A DNA stretch of 64,000 nt from Marinomonas sp. KMM3893 (GTDB lineage: Bacteria; Pseudomonadota; Gammaproteobacteria; Pseudomonadales; Marinomonadaceae), in assembly GCF_004352855.1 (NCBI RefSeq), contig NZ_SJSC01000005.1:62001-126000 (forward strand). The letters run 5' to 3'. This document shows positions 25,681-34,732 of this stretch, in pieces. The position numbers were made by a program, and so were the translations under genes. The notes under the pieces are model-generated. The model was given only the letters and a program-made list of their open reading frames with translations. It was not told the DNA's origin and did not search any database. The first letter of the stretch is position 1. Each line of letters opens with the position of its first letter.

Positions 25681-27954
25681 TTAGGTCAAAAGATAACGTT
25701 CGAACTCTATGAGTGAAATCGGCTTGCTAAAAAAGAAACCTTGATACACGTCCACATTGAATTCTTTCAATAAATCAAACTGTTCTATATTTTCAACGCC
25801 TTCTGCCACCACATTGACGCCAAAATTGTTGGCAAGATCCACTATCGACTTCACCATTAACTTCACCTGTTCGTCTTCGGCAAAATCATTAATGAAGGAG
25901 CGATCTATCTTAATTTCATCAATCGGTAAACGGTGCAGATAATTTAATGACGAGTAGCCGGTGCCAAAATCATCCAAAGATATCGTAATACCGTGAGACT
26001 TCAGCCTGTTCATTTTTTCAGTGGCGTCCTTAATGTCTTGCAGCAACACAGTTTCCGTCACTTCGACAATCAACTTACTCTTATCAATATCAAAAGAATT
26101 CACCGTCAACATAAAGTCGTCAACAAACTGACTTTGCCAAATTTGCTTTGCACTTAAGTTCACAGAAATCGTCAGATGTTGAGTCTCTGAAGAGCGCTGC
26201 CAAAGAGACAGTTGCTCGCATACCCGCATCAGTACTTGCTTGCCAATTTTGACAATAAAGTTACTTTCTTCCGCTTGATCAATAAAGGCCGCAGGATTCA
26301 ACAAACCTCGTGTAGGGTGCTGCCAGCGCACTAACGCTTCGGCCCCAATCAAGGTTTCATCTCGGTTCAGTTTCGGCTGTAAATAGATCAGAAAATCCTG
26401 GTCCACGATAGACTGCCTAATGTCTTTAAGCAGCTGACTCGAATGGGTTAACTCATCTTTCATATCGATACCAAAGATCAGTGCCTGCGACACAGATGTG
26501 GATTTTGCGCGATACAAAGCCAGGTCTGCCAATTGCAGTAATGAGCCCGTCGTCGTGTCTTGTCCATTGAATACAATGCCGCCCACACTGACAGAAATAT
26601 CGTATTCTATGGACACATCATGGTGATCGTTTTGGATAAAAAAGGTCTTGGAAATCTCGATCATCAGCTCATTTGCGTATCGCTGTGCTTCGAAAATGGC
26701 TTTGTCTTCGTCGCTATCCACCAAAGGATAAATAATGACAAACTCGTCACCACCAAAGCGCGAAATAACCATATCACTAGGGCTTTTATCAATCAGACGA
26801 GACGCCACCAGATTCAACAACTTATCCCCCATATGATGACCATAACTGTCATTTAGGAGTTTAAAGCGATCTAGATCTAAAAATAACACCGCACTGTATT
26901 GGCCTTTCTGCACACTTAACTGAATGACTTCATCCAGCTCAACCTCTAACTGAGTTCGGTTAACAAGGCCTGTTAAGCTGTCGTAATACGCGAGACGTTC
27001 AATTTTCTGCTGATTCAACTTTTCCGTCGTAATGTCTAAAATGATGCCCACTAACCAAATCGGATCACCATTTTCATCCACCTCAGCCACTCGACCACGG
27101 TCCCATACCCAGATGACTTTTCCGTCGGGGCGTTTCATACGGAACTCAATATTGTAAGGTTGGCTTTTGGTTAACAACAAATCCAGCGCTTGACCCACCT
27201 TCGCTTTATCTTCTTGCAAAATACAGGCTTCAAACTCAATAAAGGTTTCTCGGCTCGACTCAATACCAATGATGTTTTCCCAGCGCTTATTATGCAGCAC
27301 CTGGTTGGTTTGAATGTTCCATTCCCATAACCCTTCCTCGGAAACATCTAGTACATGCTCAAGACGTTTTTGGTTTCTGTCTGCCCCTTCTTTAAGGCGG
27401 GTGATATCGGTTATGTCTTTAGCAAAAATAGCAATCTTGCAATTATTTCGAGTGTCTTTAAAGGGGATTTTGGTTGAACTAAAATGACGAACCTCGCCGG
27501 TGTTCGTGTCCATTGACGATTCATAAACCACTTCTTTTTCAAAACGGTCCATAATGTCTTGAGCACTTTTTAAGAAGAAATCGGCCTGTTCCCTATTTTT
27601 AGTAAAAAAATAGTCGTCTTTTCCAACCATCTGTTCTGGGGTACTTTGGTATAAATAGGCGACTTTTTCATTACAGAAAACAAAATTACCTTGGTAGTCT
27701 TTCACCCCCACCACATCGTCCATCGAATGGAAAATATTGGTCATTACCTGAAGGTTTTTCTTAAACAATCGATGCAATAAAATAGAGGTGAGCACACTGC
27801 TGCCAAAAACAACGGCGATAATTGAAATCGTTATTTTTGTACTGAATAGTGAAGCAGGAGGGTAAAAAATAAAAAATAAAATTAAGCCGGTTAAGCTCGC
27901 TACAATTGGCATTAACACGGTTTTTACACTGCTATAGCCCGTTACGTTATGCAT
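25681..27954 (-). CDS. Membrane PAS-PAS-GGDEF-EAL cyclic-di-GMP protein
   Basis: 757 residues. Two TM helices (about 12-31, 41-60) with almost no periplasmic loop; PAS about 72-185; second PAS/PAC about 200-315 (EGLWEWNIQTNQVL, RMKRPDGKVIWVWDRGR); GGDEF domain about 320-490 with an intact RFGGDEF (GGDEF 401-405); EAL domain about 505-757 with EAL (539-541), DDFGTGYSSL, KIDRSF and VAEGVE intact. Both the diguanylate cyclase and phosphodiesterase sites look functional. I see no RxxD inhibitory site before GGDEF. The cytoplasmic PAS domains probably sense redox or small ligands. It converges with the Cache receptor gene. Confidence 0.92.
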   Translation of the reverse strand: MHNVTGYSSVKTVLMPIVASLTGLILFFIFYPPASLFSTKITISIIAVVFGSSVLTSILLHRLFKKNLQVMTNIFHSMDDVVGVKDYQGNFVFCNEKVAYLYQSTPEQMVGKDDYFFTKNREQADFFLKSAQDIMDRFEKEVVYESSMDTNTGEVRHFSSTKIPFKDTRNNCKIAIFAKDITDITRLKEGADRNQKRLEHVLDVSEEGLWEWNIQTNQVLHNKRWENIIGIESSRETFIEFEACILQEDKAKVGQALDLLLTKSQPYNIEFRMKRPDGKVIWVWDRGRVAEVDENGDPIWLVGIILDITTEKLNQQKIERLAYYDSLTGLVNRTQLEVELDEVIQLSVQKGQYSAVLFLDLDRFKLLNDSYGHHMGDKLLNLVASRLIDKSPSDMVISRFGGDEFVIIYPLVDSDEDKAIFEAQRYANELMIEISKTFFIQNDHHDVSIEYDISVSVGGIVFNGQDTTTGSLLQLADLALYRAKSTSVSQALIFGIDMKDELTHSSQLLKDIRQSIVDQDFLIYLQPKLNRDETLIGAEALVRWQHPTRGLLNPAAFIDQAEESNFIVKIGKQVLMRVCEQLSLWQRSSETQHLTISVNLSAKQIWQSQFVDDFMLTVNSFDIDKSKLIVEVTETVLLQDIKDATEKMNRLKSHGITISLDDFGTGYSSLNYLHRLPIDEIKIDRSFINDFAEDEQVKLMVKSIVDLANNFGVNVVAEGVENIEQFDLLKEFNVDVYQGFFFSKPISLIEFERYLLT

Positions 27955-28342
27955 CTAAAATTTCCTTATAGACGAATTTGTTTATCTAACAAGAACACGT
28001 TTAGAATAAACACGGCACTCTCTGTGGTTGCATCACGCAAATGCCTCAGCTTTTACATCTACTATCAAAAAACTACCTGTTATATTGAGAATATAAGAAA
28101 ACACTAGCTTATAAATATAGGACTTATGTAACTCTTTGATAAAAACATGTATCAAGCACGGCCATTTCTCTGCCCAGAACAAGTAAAACTAATCTTTTGA
28201 AAACAATGATTTTACCCACCAAAAGACGCTATATATTCTAGTCGATAGCAGATAAAAAAGCCGCCTCTTTCATGAAAAGAAGACGGCTTTAGCAAACACT
28301 TATGATTTAAAAAAACAGACAGTGTTTTACAAATTTTGTCGA
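27955..28342. other. Intergenic region between the yeeE-type gene and the GGDEF/EAL gene
   Basis: A 388-bp AT-rich gap holding the terminator of the YeeE/YedE gene on the right and the promoter region of the GGDEF/EAL gene on the left. No ORF or RNA gene is supported here. Confidence 0.6.
28252..28290 (-). terminator. Intrinsic terminator of the YeeE/YedE gene
   Basis: On the minus strand AAAGCCG pairs with CGGCTTT, with CTTT/AAAG extending the stem above a small bulge, followed by a T-run (A-run 28254-28259 on plus). Confidence 0.8.
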
Positions 28343-29596
28343 TTACGCATTCTTTAAGCGCTTACCTAGCTGATTACCAAACACACCACCTGCAACCATC
28401 ACGACCAGAAAGATCCAACCAGATAATGAGAAATTGGCAATCGGTGTATACAAGGCACCCACATTACAGCCATTCGCAAAACGTGTACCTAGCCCCATTG
28501 CCAAACCGGCAATAACCAACATAACGGCTTCACGACCGCCTAATCGTAGGCGCGACATACCACTGAAGAAGCGACCAGCCAACAACAAAGAAATCACCGA
28601 GCCCAACATAATACCGATATTCTGAACATTAATTGGGTGGCTAAAGAAAGGCATAGTAAAGGCTTGTACAGGGCGATGCGTAAATGCCGCAATGTTCATT
28701 GGGTCCATGCCGACAGCAATCAATAAGCGACCAAACCAAAGACCAAATGGCGTAGAAGCCCCCCAACCAGCGCCGGTCACGCCCATCATAAGAGTAAACA
28801 ACACCACAATGACGGCGACACCAGTTGTCATCGACCAACGACGCACGAAGAGCGCATGATATGTCTCGCGACTAAAGAAAGGATGCGCGGCCAAATCATG
28901 GGGGGTGTTTTCTAACTGTTCTTTCTCAGACGCCACTCCAATAAAAGTATCTTGGCGACGACGACTACGTTCATAGCGATGAGCAAACCACGTCACGATA
29001 CCCGCAAACAAAACCGTCAGTAAGATAGCACCGAGATAGCCATCCATTGGTGTACCGGCAAACAAATCCGGTAAATACACCCCCTTACCTTCATACGTCG
29101 CCGTCGAAATCCAACTTTCGCGAATCCAGTCTTCTTGAGCCTGCAACGGAAAACCAAGAAAGACTCCCATACCAAAGCTAAACAAAACCAAGGCAGGACG
29201 AGTCAAACTGCTTGAGAAATACGTTAATACCCCAGAAGCGCAACAGCCCGCAAACGACATACCAAAACCAAACATCAAACCGCCAACAATCAAACCGGCA
29301 TTAATTGGGTTTACCCACAAGTTCATATCATGGGGATCTTGGTTATACAGAAAGGCCACAGAAGCAACGGCAGTCGCAGCAAACATCAGCATCAATGCAC
29401 GCATTAATTTAGTAGAACCGGCCCGATAAGCACGGTTTACACTGCCAGCAAAGCCTAGCGCAGAACGCGTCAATGCATAGCCCAAGCCAAGACCGATCAC
29501 CAAACGAAAGAAGATCATTGAGTCTAGCGCAATGCCACCCAAGGCCAATACCAGGCCAAGCAACACAAAACCGCTTAGATGTTCTTTAGCATTCAT
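28343..29596 (-). CDS. YeeE/YedE family sulfur-compound transporter
   Basis: 417 residues, about nine to ten hydrophobic helices. Two internally related halves each carry the family's glycine/cysteine motif: GFGMSFAGCCASGVL in the first and GLGTRFANGCNVGALY in the second. In characterised YeeE the conserved cysteines line the thiosulfate path, so uptake of thiosulfate or a related sulfur (or selenium) species is expected. A soluble TusA-like partner often lies beside such genes but none is visible here. The loop between the halves (about 210-250) is long and charged. The gene is monocistronic. Confidence 0.88.
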   Translation of the reverse strand: MNAKEHLSGFVLLGLVLALGGIALDSMIFFRLVIGLGLGYALTRSALGFAGSVNRAYRAGSTKLMRALMLMFAATAVASVAFLYNQDPHDMNLWVNPINAGLIVGGLMFGFGMSFAGCCASGVLTYFSSSLTRPALVLFSFGMGVFLGFPLQAQEDWIRESWISTATYEGKGVYLPDLFAGTPMDGYLGAILLTVLFAGIVTWFAHRYERSRRRQDTFIGVASEKEQLENTPHDLAAHPFFSRETYHALFVRRWSMTTGVAVIVVLFTLMMGVTGAGWGASTPFGLWFGRLLIAVGMDPMNIAAFTHRPVQAFTMPFFSHPINVQNIGIMLGSVISLLLAGRFFSGMSRLRLGGREAVMLVIAGLAMGLGTRFANGCNVGALYTPIANFSLSGWIFLVVMVAGGVFGNQLGKRLKNA

Positions 29597-29923
29597 GAAT
29601 TATTCCAAATTAAGGTTAAAAAATGTCTAATCATCAAGACATTAGAAAAATACAGGGGGGTGGATTTTAAAGCAGTGGTAATCGACTGCAAGAAAGCATT
29701 CATAACATAATGGAATATCGTTATTGCTTTAAGGGCTTAGCTAAAAGCCCTTTCTAGAGACCCAATGCCCAACTCAATATGTTGTATAAACACACCCTGC
29801 CAGCACCCAGTTCCGCTAACGCTTTATTATGTGTCACTGATGTTGATACACAAATGTAACTTAAGGGTTATACACTGCTTTTTTTAACACCCTACTGTTC
29901 ACGCGCTACTAAGGAAAAACACC
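29597..29923. other. Intergenic region between the YeeE/YedE gene and the secreted ParB-like gene
   Basis: A 327-bp gap between divergent genes. It contains a GGGCT/AGCCC hairpin at 29730-29752 that is not at the end of any visible gene. I see no other feature. Confidence 0.6.
29730..29752 (+). terminator. Orphan terminator-like hairpin in a divergent intergenic region
   Basis: AAAGGGCTT, loop TAGCT, AAAAGCCCTTT. It resembles an intrinsic terminator, but no gene on the plus strand ends before it. It may end a short RNA or lie in the YeeE leader. Confidence 0.4.
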
Positions 29924-30841
29924 ATGATACCCAAAACACTCATGCTGCCATTTTTGTCGTTACTTCTACTCATCTCCTCTTTGGTTAACGCTAACGAGTT
30001 AGAAGTAGGTAGCATTACCACTGTGACACTGGGTGAGTTGCACCCAACTCAACCTGCTATAGGGTACGATCAGGTCTATTACAAATTAGGACGATTTCAA
30101 GCGGACCCTAAGAAACAATTTGATGAAATCTGTGAGGCAAATGGCCAAAAAGGTGTCTCACATTTTAATACCGGCTCTATGCCAAACATTCCTAGCAGCT
30201 TTCAATGTGATGAGGCCGTGGGCACAGAAAAGCAAGCCATGAAGACCATAGTGATTGCACCCAATGGCCAATATTATCTTACCGATGGGCACCATACTTT
30301 TAACGCCTTCTGGCAGATGCGTAATGGCGGCAAGCAATTTAAGGTCAAGGTCGTTGTTGCCAAAGATTACCGTGCATTGCCCACCATGACAGCATTTTGG
30401 AAAGCCATGGTGAAAGACGGCAATACTTGGCTACAAAACAGCACAGGGCACACTATTACTTATCAGCAGCTGCCGACGTCTCTGGGCATGGCTAATTTTG
30501 AAAATGATAAATACCGCTCTGTGATGTACTACTCCCGTAATGTGGGCTGGGACAAACCTAAAAATCCCGTGCCCTTTCTTGAGTTCTATTGGTCTAAGGA
30601 AGTTCGCAAAGGCATTGATCTAAATCGTTATGACTTAACTTCCGCCAAAGGGTACCGCCAAGCCATCACAGACGTCAGCCATTACCTTTTAAATATGAAG
30701 AGCGACAATATTGGTGGTTCAGGAAAAACAGCCAAAGAAATGGGACAGTTTGAGTCATTTAACCAAAAAGGCCTGACCAAGCTCTTTAATGCTAAAAAAG
30801 GGAAAGTCACTTATATGCTGGCATATAAAAACAGCTTATAA
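29924..30841 (+). CDS. Secreted ParB/sulfiredoxin-fold protein (ParBc_2 type)
   Basis: 305 residues with a signal peptide (about 1-23, ending SLVNA). The mature part carries a ParB-like nuclease core: VTLGELHPTQPAIGYDQV, then IVIAPNGQYYLTDGHHTFNAFW, where the D-G-H-H stretch is the conserved turn of the ParB/Srx fold. Unlike partition ParB there is no DNA-binding helix-turn-helix, and the protein is exported, so chromosome segregation is ruled out. The function of this exported subgroup is not known to me. SD AAGGAA precedes the ATG. A 13-bp terminator follows; the next gene is a secreted lipase. Confidence 0.85.
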   Translation: MIPKTLMLPFLSLLLLISSLVNANELEVGSITTVTLGELHPTQPAIGYDQVYYKLGRFQADPKKQFDEICEANGQKGVSHFNTGSMPNIPSSFQCDEAVGTEKQAMKTIVIAPNGQYYLTDGHHTFNAFWQMRNGGKQFKVKVVVAKDYRALPTMTAFWKAMVKDGNTWLQNSTGHTITYQQLPTSLGMANFENDKYRSVMYYSRNVGWDKPKNPVPFLEFYWSKEVRKGIDLNRYDLTSAKGYRQAITDVSHYLLNMKSDNIGGSGKTAKEMGQFESFNQKGLTKLFNAKKGKVTYMLAYKNSL

Positions 30842-30860
30842 GATAAATCATCAGCGCCCT

Positions 30861-30900
30861 AAAAACCTTGATCAACCGCTAAAGAAGGATCAAGGTTTTT
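30861..30900 (+). terminator. Intrinsic terminator after the ParB-like gene
   Basis: Perfect 13-bp stem AAAAACCTTGATC (30861-30873) with GATCAAGGTTTTT (30888-30900), 14-base loop. Confidence 0.88.
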
Positions 30901-31020
30901 AGCCCCCCACCCCATATGAACAAGGGTAAAAACGCCCTTACAATCGGATAAACCGCTGTTCGTAAAAGCCTTTTTTTAGTACTCTCTGCGCTCTTCAACC
31001 AATAAGTTAGCTGCCTCACA

Positions 31021-31890
31021 ATGTTTAATGCTTTTATTTTATTCATTCTTGTTCTGCTCATCAGTCCATTTCAATCCGCTTTTGCCGCACAAGATTTTAA
31101 CCTCATCAAAGCCCAAGCCAAGCTCTCCGATGACACCTACCTTGAAGCCGCAACGCTTGAGCAACGACTGCAAGAGCAAAACCAGCAGCTCGTGCACCAA
31201 TCTTTGATCCCTGCGTCCCAAGTAAGTTATTTTTTAAGCACCGCCAATGGCGTTCAGACCATTGCTGTGCGCGGCACCGCCAACCTACAAAATGCCATGG
31301 TGGATTTAACCGTTTCCTTGCAACCAGATCCGGTGCTGGACATTAAACTGCACCAAGGTTTTGCGTCCGCGGCGAGAGCCATTTACAGCAACATGAAGCC
31401 TTATCTAAACAAAGACCAACCCATTCATATTACCGGACACAGTTTAGGCGGCGCCATTGCCGTGATATTGGGCATGTACTTGCAAAAAGATGGTTATCCA
31501 GTGGCTCAGATCATTACGTTTGGGCAACCTAAGGTCACCAATGTGACTGGGGCAAAAAAATTCGATGATTTACCACTTATCCGCGTCGTCACCCTACACG
31601 ACATTGTTCCTCTTGTTCCCCCTATTAGCCCATTACAAATCAAAGATTTGGATATTTTCTGGCACATGGGCAAAGAAGTCATACTCATGGGCAACAAGCA
31701 ATACGCCGAAACCAGTGGTGTCAAAAGTGCGCTAAGAGCAACTAAGTTCACCACATCCATCCCTAACGAACAAAACCTCAACGCCCATAAAATGACGACC
31801 TACCTCGGTCTAATTAATGGTTTGCTGGAAAGCCCAGTCGAAGTACCTTATAAAACCGACATTAGTTTGTTTGGGTTTTCCTTCGATTAA
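31021..31890 (+). CDS. Secreted class 3 lipase
   Basis: 289 residues with a signal peptide ending AFA-A at about residue 23. The Lipase_3 alpha/beta-hydrolase core shows the VRGT oxyanion-hole stretch, catalytic serine in ITGHSLGGAIA, aspartate in VTLHDIVPLVPP and histidine in NAHKMTTYLGL. It should act on acyl esters outside the cytoplasm. No dedicated secretion system or chaperone gene is adjacent. No clear ribosome-binding site precedes the ATG at 31021. A bidirectional terminator follows and separates it from the convergent Hsp70 gene. Confidence 0.88.
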   Translation: MFNAFILFILVLLISPFQSAFAAQDFNLIKAQAKLSDDTYLEAATLEQRLQEQNQQLVHQSLIPASQVSYFLSTANGVQTIAVRGTANLQNAMVDLTVSLQPDPVLDIKLHQGFASAARAIYSNMKPYLNKDQPIHITGHSLGGAIAVILGMYLQKDGYPVAQIITFGQPKVTNVTGAKKFDDLPLIRVVTLHDIVPLVPPISPLQIKDLDIFWHMGKEVILMGNKQYAETSGVKSALRATKFTTSIPNEQNLNAHKMTTYLGLINGLLESPVEVPYKTDISLFGFSFD

Positions 31891-31937
31891 AAATCGTCAT
31901 TCAGCGACAAAGCACTCTTTGTGCTGATTTTGCCCAT

Positions 31938-31976
31938 AAAAAAAGAGCCAGTAACAGGTTACTTGGCTCTTTTTTA
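31938..31976. terminator. Bidirectional terminator between the lipase and Hsp70 genes
   Basis: AAAAAAGAGCCA-GTAAC, loop AG, GTTAC-T-TGGCTCTTTTTT: a 17-bp stem with one bulged T and an A-run/T-run on either side. Confidence 0.88.
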
Positions 31977-32020
31977 AACACCCATCGCCCAATACCTTAG
32001 GCAACCACCACAATCACACC

Positions 32021-34732
32021 TTATAAGCGCAAACCAATAGGCAAGCTCTCACCGACTAAAGCAGTAAGCTCATCGTTATTGATTTCAATTTGACTGTTAA
32101 GGCGTGCTAACCATTGCGCTGGGCATTTGTCTTTGAGTAGTTTTTTCGCAATTTTATGTCGATATGCTTTGAGCTTATCCGACTCTTCCAGACTCACCTG
32201 AGCCATGAGCACCGCGGCAAGGCCTGCTTGCTTGCGTTTTTTCCAATCTTCTTTAAGCACCACATCCAATATTGGGTAAAGCGTGTCTTCAGGAATTCGC
32301 AGAGCTTGCTCACCACACAATAAGTGACGCGATGCAATGCGCCCTAGCGTCCACCAAGCGGTATCCGGCTCTGAAGATTTAGACAGGCGCTTTAACAACC
32401 AGTCGATCGTCGTCATTTTATCCGCCTGCTCTAGTTTCTCCAGCGCCCCCACAAGACGGATTAGATCGTCACTTGAGCGTGTCGTTAACGCCTTCATTTT
32501 TTCACGAGAGCGTTGACCTGAAGGTGAATAGAACTGACTAAACTGCTTAAACAGTACCGTTTGTTGCTCAAAAGACAAGCCACCAGCAATACGACGATAC
32601 AGAGTCCAGTATTGCCCCCATACTGCCGCGGCATCGTGCTGCGTGCCTGCTTTGGTGATATTGATCACCTGCTGCACACGGGCAAGATCGTCCTCAGCGC
32701 CATAGCCTGGTCGTAAGCAATACCCCATAAGCTGTAGCCATTGACGCTCGTGCTGGGCGCTTTTCATACGCCCTGATTTCAAACTGAGCAGTTTGTCGAC
32801 CAAACGTCGTGACGTTGCCAAATTCCAATCGTCTCGATTGCCCAGCATGGCATCCAAATCTTGTTTTAAGGCCTTCACCAAATCGGGGGCTTGCTTTTGG
32901 CCTGCGCTAGAAAAACACTTGGTCAAATGCTCTTCCGCTTGCCCCATATTGGCGTGCAGTAAACCGGCCCGATCTTGCTCTTTTTGGTCTGCTGAGGTTT
33001 GTCCTGACGCGGCTTTCGTCGACTCTTTAATAGAAAAGTCTAAATGCCATTGATCGCCCTGATTCGTCGCTTTCAAAGTCACTTGCAAGACCCCAACTTC
33101 CGTCATTTGTACTGCGACATTGACCGCTGTTTCTGTTGCATCAACGGAGGCATCCAACTCAGTCGATAAGGTAGAAATGTAGTGCAAACCAGTCTGCTCG
33201 CGCACCTGCCCCACCACACAATCAATGTGATCATCCGAACGGTACAGAGGAAATTGTACTTGCTGCCCTAAGGTGACAAAAAAGTCTTGTTCTAAGGTGA
33301 GGGTTTCCCCTTTTAAAGTGCCTTTTGGCAAGATACCAACAAACTGCTCGTCACCGACTTTAAGAAATAAGCCATGAGCCACGCCGCTTTCAATCCGCGT
33401 GCTTTCGCCCGCTAACGCACTGAGATATAAGGCGGCGCCTTTTGCTACCGCATCATTAGGCTCGTCCGCCGCGCAGGCCAGTATCGGTGTTTCAGACCAG
33501 GCGTTTAATTGCGCCAACAGTTGTGCCTTTAACAAAGGGCTGTTAAATAAGCCACCGTTAAACAACACAGCGTCTGGCATAGTGCTGCCCGTGGCACGTA
33601 AAATGGCCTCTTGATGGGTGGTTAAAAAGGCCGCAAGATGACGCGTAAAGGCAGGGTCTGATTCATAAGGCAAGCCAAGCGTATGCATTGCATAGTCGCT
33701 TTTTTGCACCTTGGTGTCGGGGTCTATTAAAGGAAAAAATCCTGTGCGAACTTGCTCCAATAACGCATCCCGTGACACGGAAAATTTCTGTGAGCCGCCA
33801 ATCAAACGGCTGCCACCACCCAATACCGTAATGTTCACACTGTCGGGAGAAGCCTCGCTCAGGAGTGTCTCTTTCGCTTGACGAGTTTGCTGCACTAAGG
33901 CCGCTAAACGGGTCGCAGACAGAGCCGATATTTGTTTTGGGTCAAGCTGAAACGCTAACGCTTGATCCAAGTTATCGCCCCCTAATAACAGGTGCTCACC
34001 AACCGCCACTCGCTTCAGTGAGACACTTTTCTTTTCACTAGAAGCCGGTTGAATAGACACCAAACTAAAATCGCTGGTGCCGCCGCCAATGTCCACCACG
34101 AGCAACATTTTTTTGCTGGCGAGCGCCGCCAATTTTTCATCATCACTAATGTAGTGATAACAGGCCGCTTGCGGCTCTTCGAGAAGATAAAGGTCTTCTA
34201 GTCCTGCGTTTTTTGCCGCTTCAAGCGTTAACGCACGGGCTTCTTCATCAAACGACGCCGGTAACGTGAGTGCGACGCTTTGCTTCTCAAGCGGGGCATT
34301 GGGGAAACGATGATTCCAGCTTTGCTTAATGTGCATAAGCAAGGCTTGACTGGCGTCCAGAGGACTCATTTTTTTGGCAAATTCGCTGGCCCAAGGAAGA
34401 ATCGCAGAACGCCGATCCACTTGGCGGTGACTCAACCAGCTTTTCGCACTTTGCACCAACTGCCCAGCACGGCGTTGGCCGAGTGCTAATGCACCGACCC
34501 CCACAATGCGCGTTTTGTCGCCATTACGCCAAGGCAATACCGGGTCCAACTTTTCATCCGCCGCCAACAAATAAATGGCGCTGGGCAAGTAGGTAAACTC
34601 TTGCACCGAACCATCCGCCATCACTTGTGGAATCGGCAATAGAGTCGGTTCACTGCCTTCGTTCGATAAGTAAGAAACAACGCTGTTGGTTGTTCCTAAA
34701 TCAATGCCTACTCGAAAAGCTGACTCTGGCAT
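32021..34732 (-). CDS. Large Hsp70-family ATPase with helical C-terminal extension (DUF3731-type)
   Basis: 903 residues, far longer than DnaK (about 640). The N-terminal ATPase domain (about 1-430) carries GIDLGTTNSVVSYL, the phosphate-2 block LLVVDIGGGTSDFSL, LLGGDNLDQA and the adenosine motif VLFNGGLFNSPLL, so nucleotide binding looks intact. A short beta-rich substrate-binding-like stretch follows (about 440-560). Residues about 570-903 are all-helical and unlike DnaK, matching the DUF3731-type extension; there is no DnaK EEVD-like tail. It overlaps the upstream Hsp70 gene by one base. No DnaJ or GrpE gene is near, so co-chaperones must come from elsewhere or be replaced by the DUF2760 protein. 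The client is unknown. Confidence 0.88.
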   Translation of the reverse strand: MPESAFRVGIDLGTTNSVVSYLSNEGSEPTLLPIPQVMADGSVQEFTYLPSAIYLLAADEKLDPVLPWRNGDKTRIVGVGALALGQRRAGQLVQSAKSWLSHRQVDRRSAILPWASEFAKKMSPLDASQALLMHIKQSWNHRFPNAPLEKQSVALTLPASFDEEARALTLEAAKNAGLEDLYLLEEPQAACYHYISDDEKLAALASKKMLLVVDIGGGTSDFSLVSIQPASSEKKSVSLKRVAVGEHLLLGGDNLDQALAFQLDPKQISALSATRLAALVQQTRQAKETLLSEASPDSVNITVLGGGSRLIGGSQKFSVSRDALLEQVRTGFFPLIDPDTKVQKSDYAMHTLGLPYESDPAFTRHLAAFLTTHQEAILRATGSTMPDAVLFNGGLFNSPLLKAQLLAQLNAWSETPILACAADEPNDAVAKGAALYLSALAGESTRIESGVAHGLFLKVGDEQFVGILPKGTLKGETLTLEQDFFVTLGQQVQFPLYRSDDHIDCVVGQVREQTGLHYISTLSTELDASVDATETAVNVAVQMTEVGVLQVTLKATNQGDQWHLDFSIKESTKAASGQTSADQKEQDRAGLLHANMGQAEEHLTKCFSSAGQKQAPDLVKALKQDLDAMLGNRDDWNLATSRRLVDKLLSLKSGRMKSAQHERQWLQLMGYCLRPGYGAEDDLARVQQVINITKAGTQHDAAAVWGQYWTLYRRIAGGLSFEQQTVLFKQFSQFYSPSGQRSREKMKALTTRSSDDLIRLVGALEKLEQADKMTTIDWLLKRLSKSSEPDTAWWTLGRIASRHLLCGEQALRIPEDTLYPILDVVLKEDWKKRKQAGLAAVLMAQVSLEESDKLKAYRHKIAKKLLKDKCPAQWLARLNSQIEINNDELTALVGESLPIGLRL

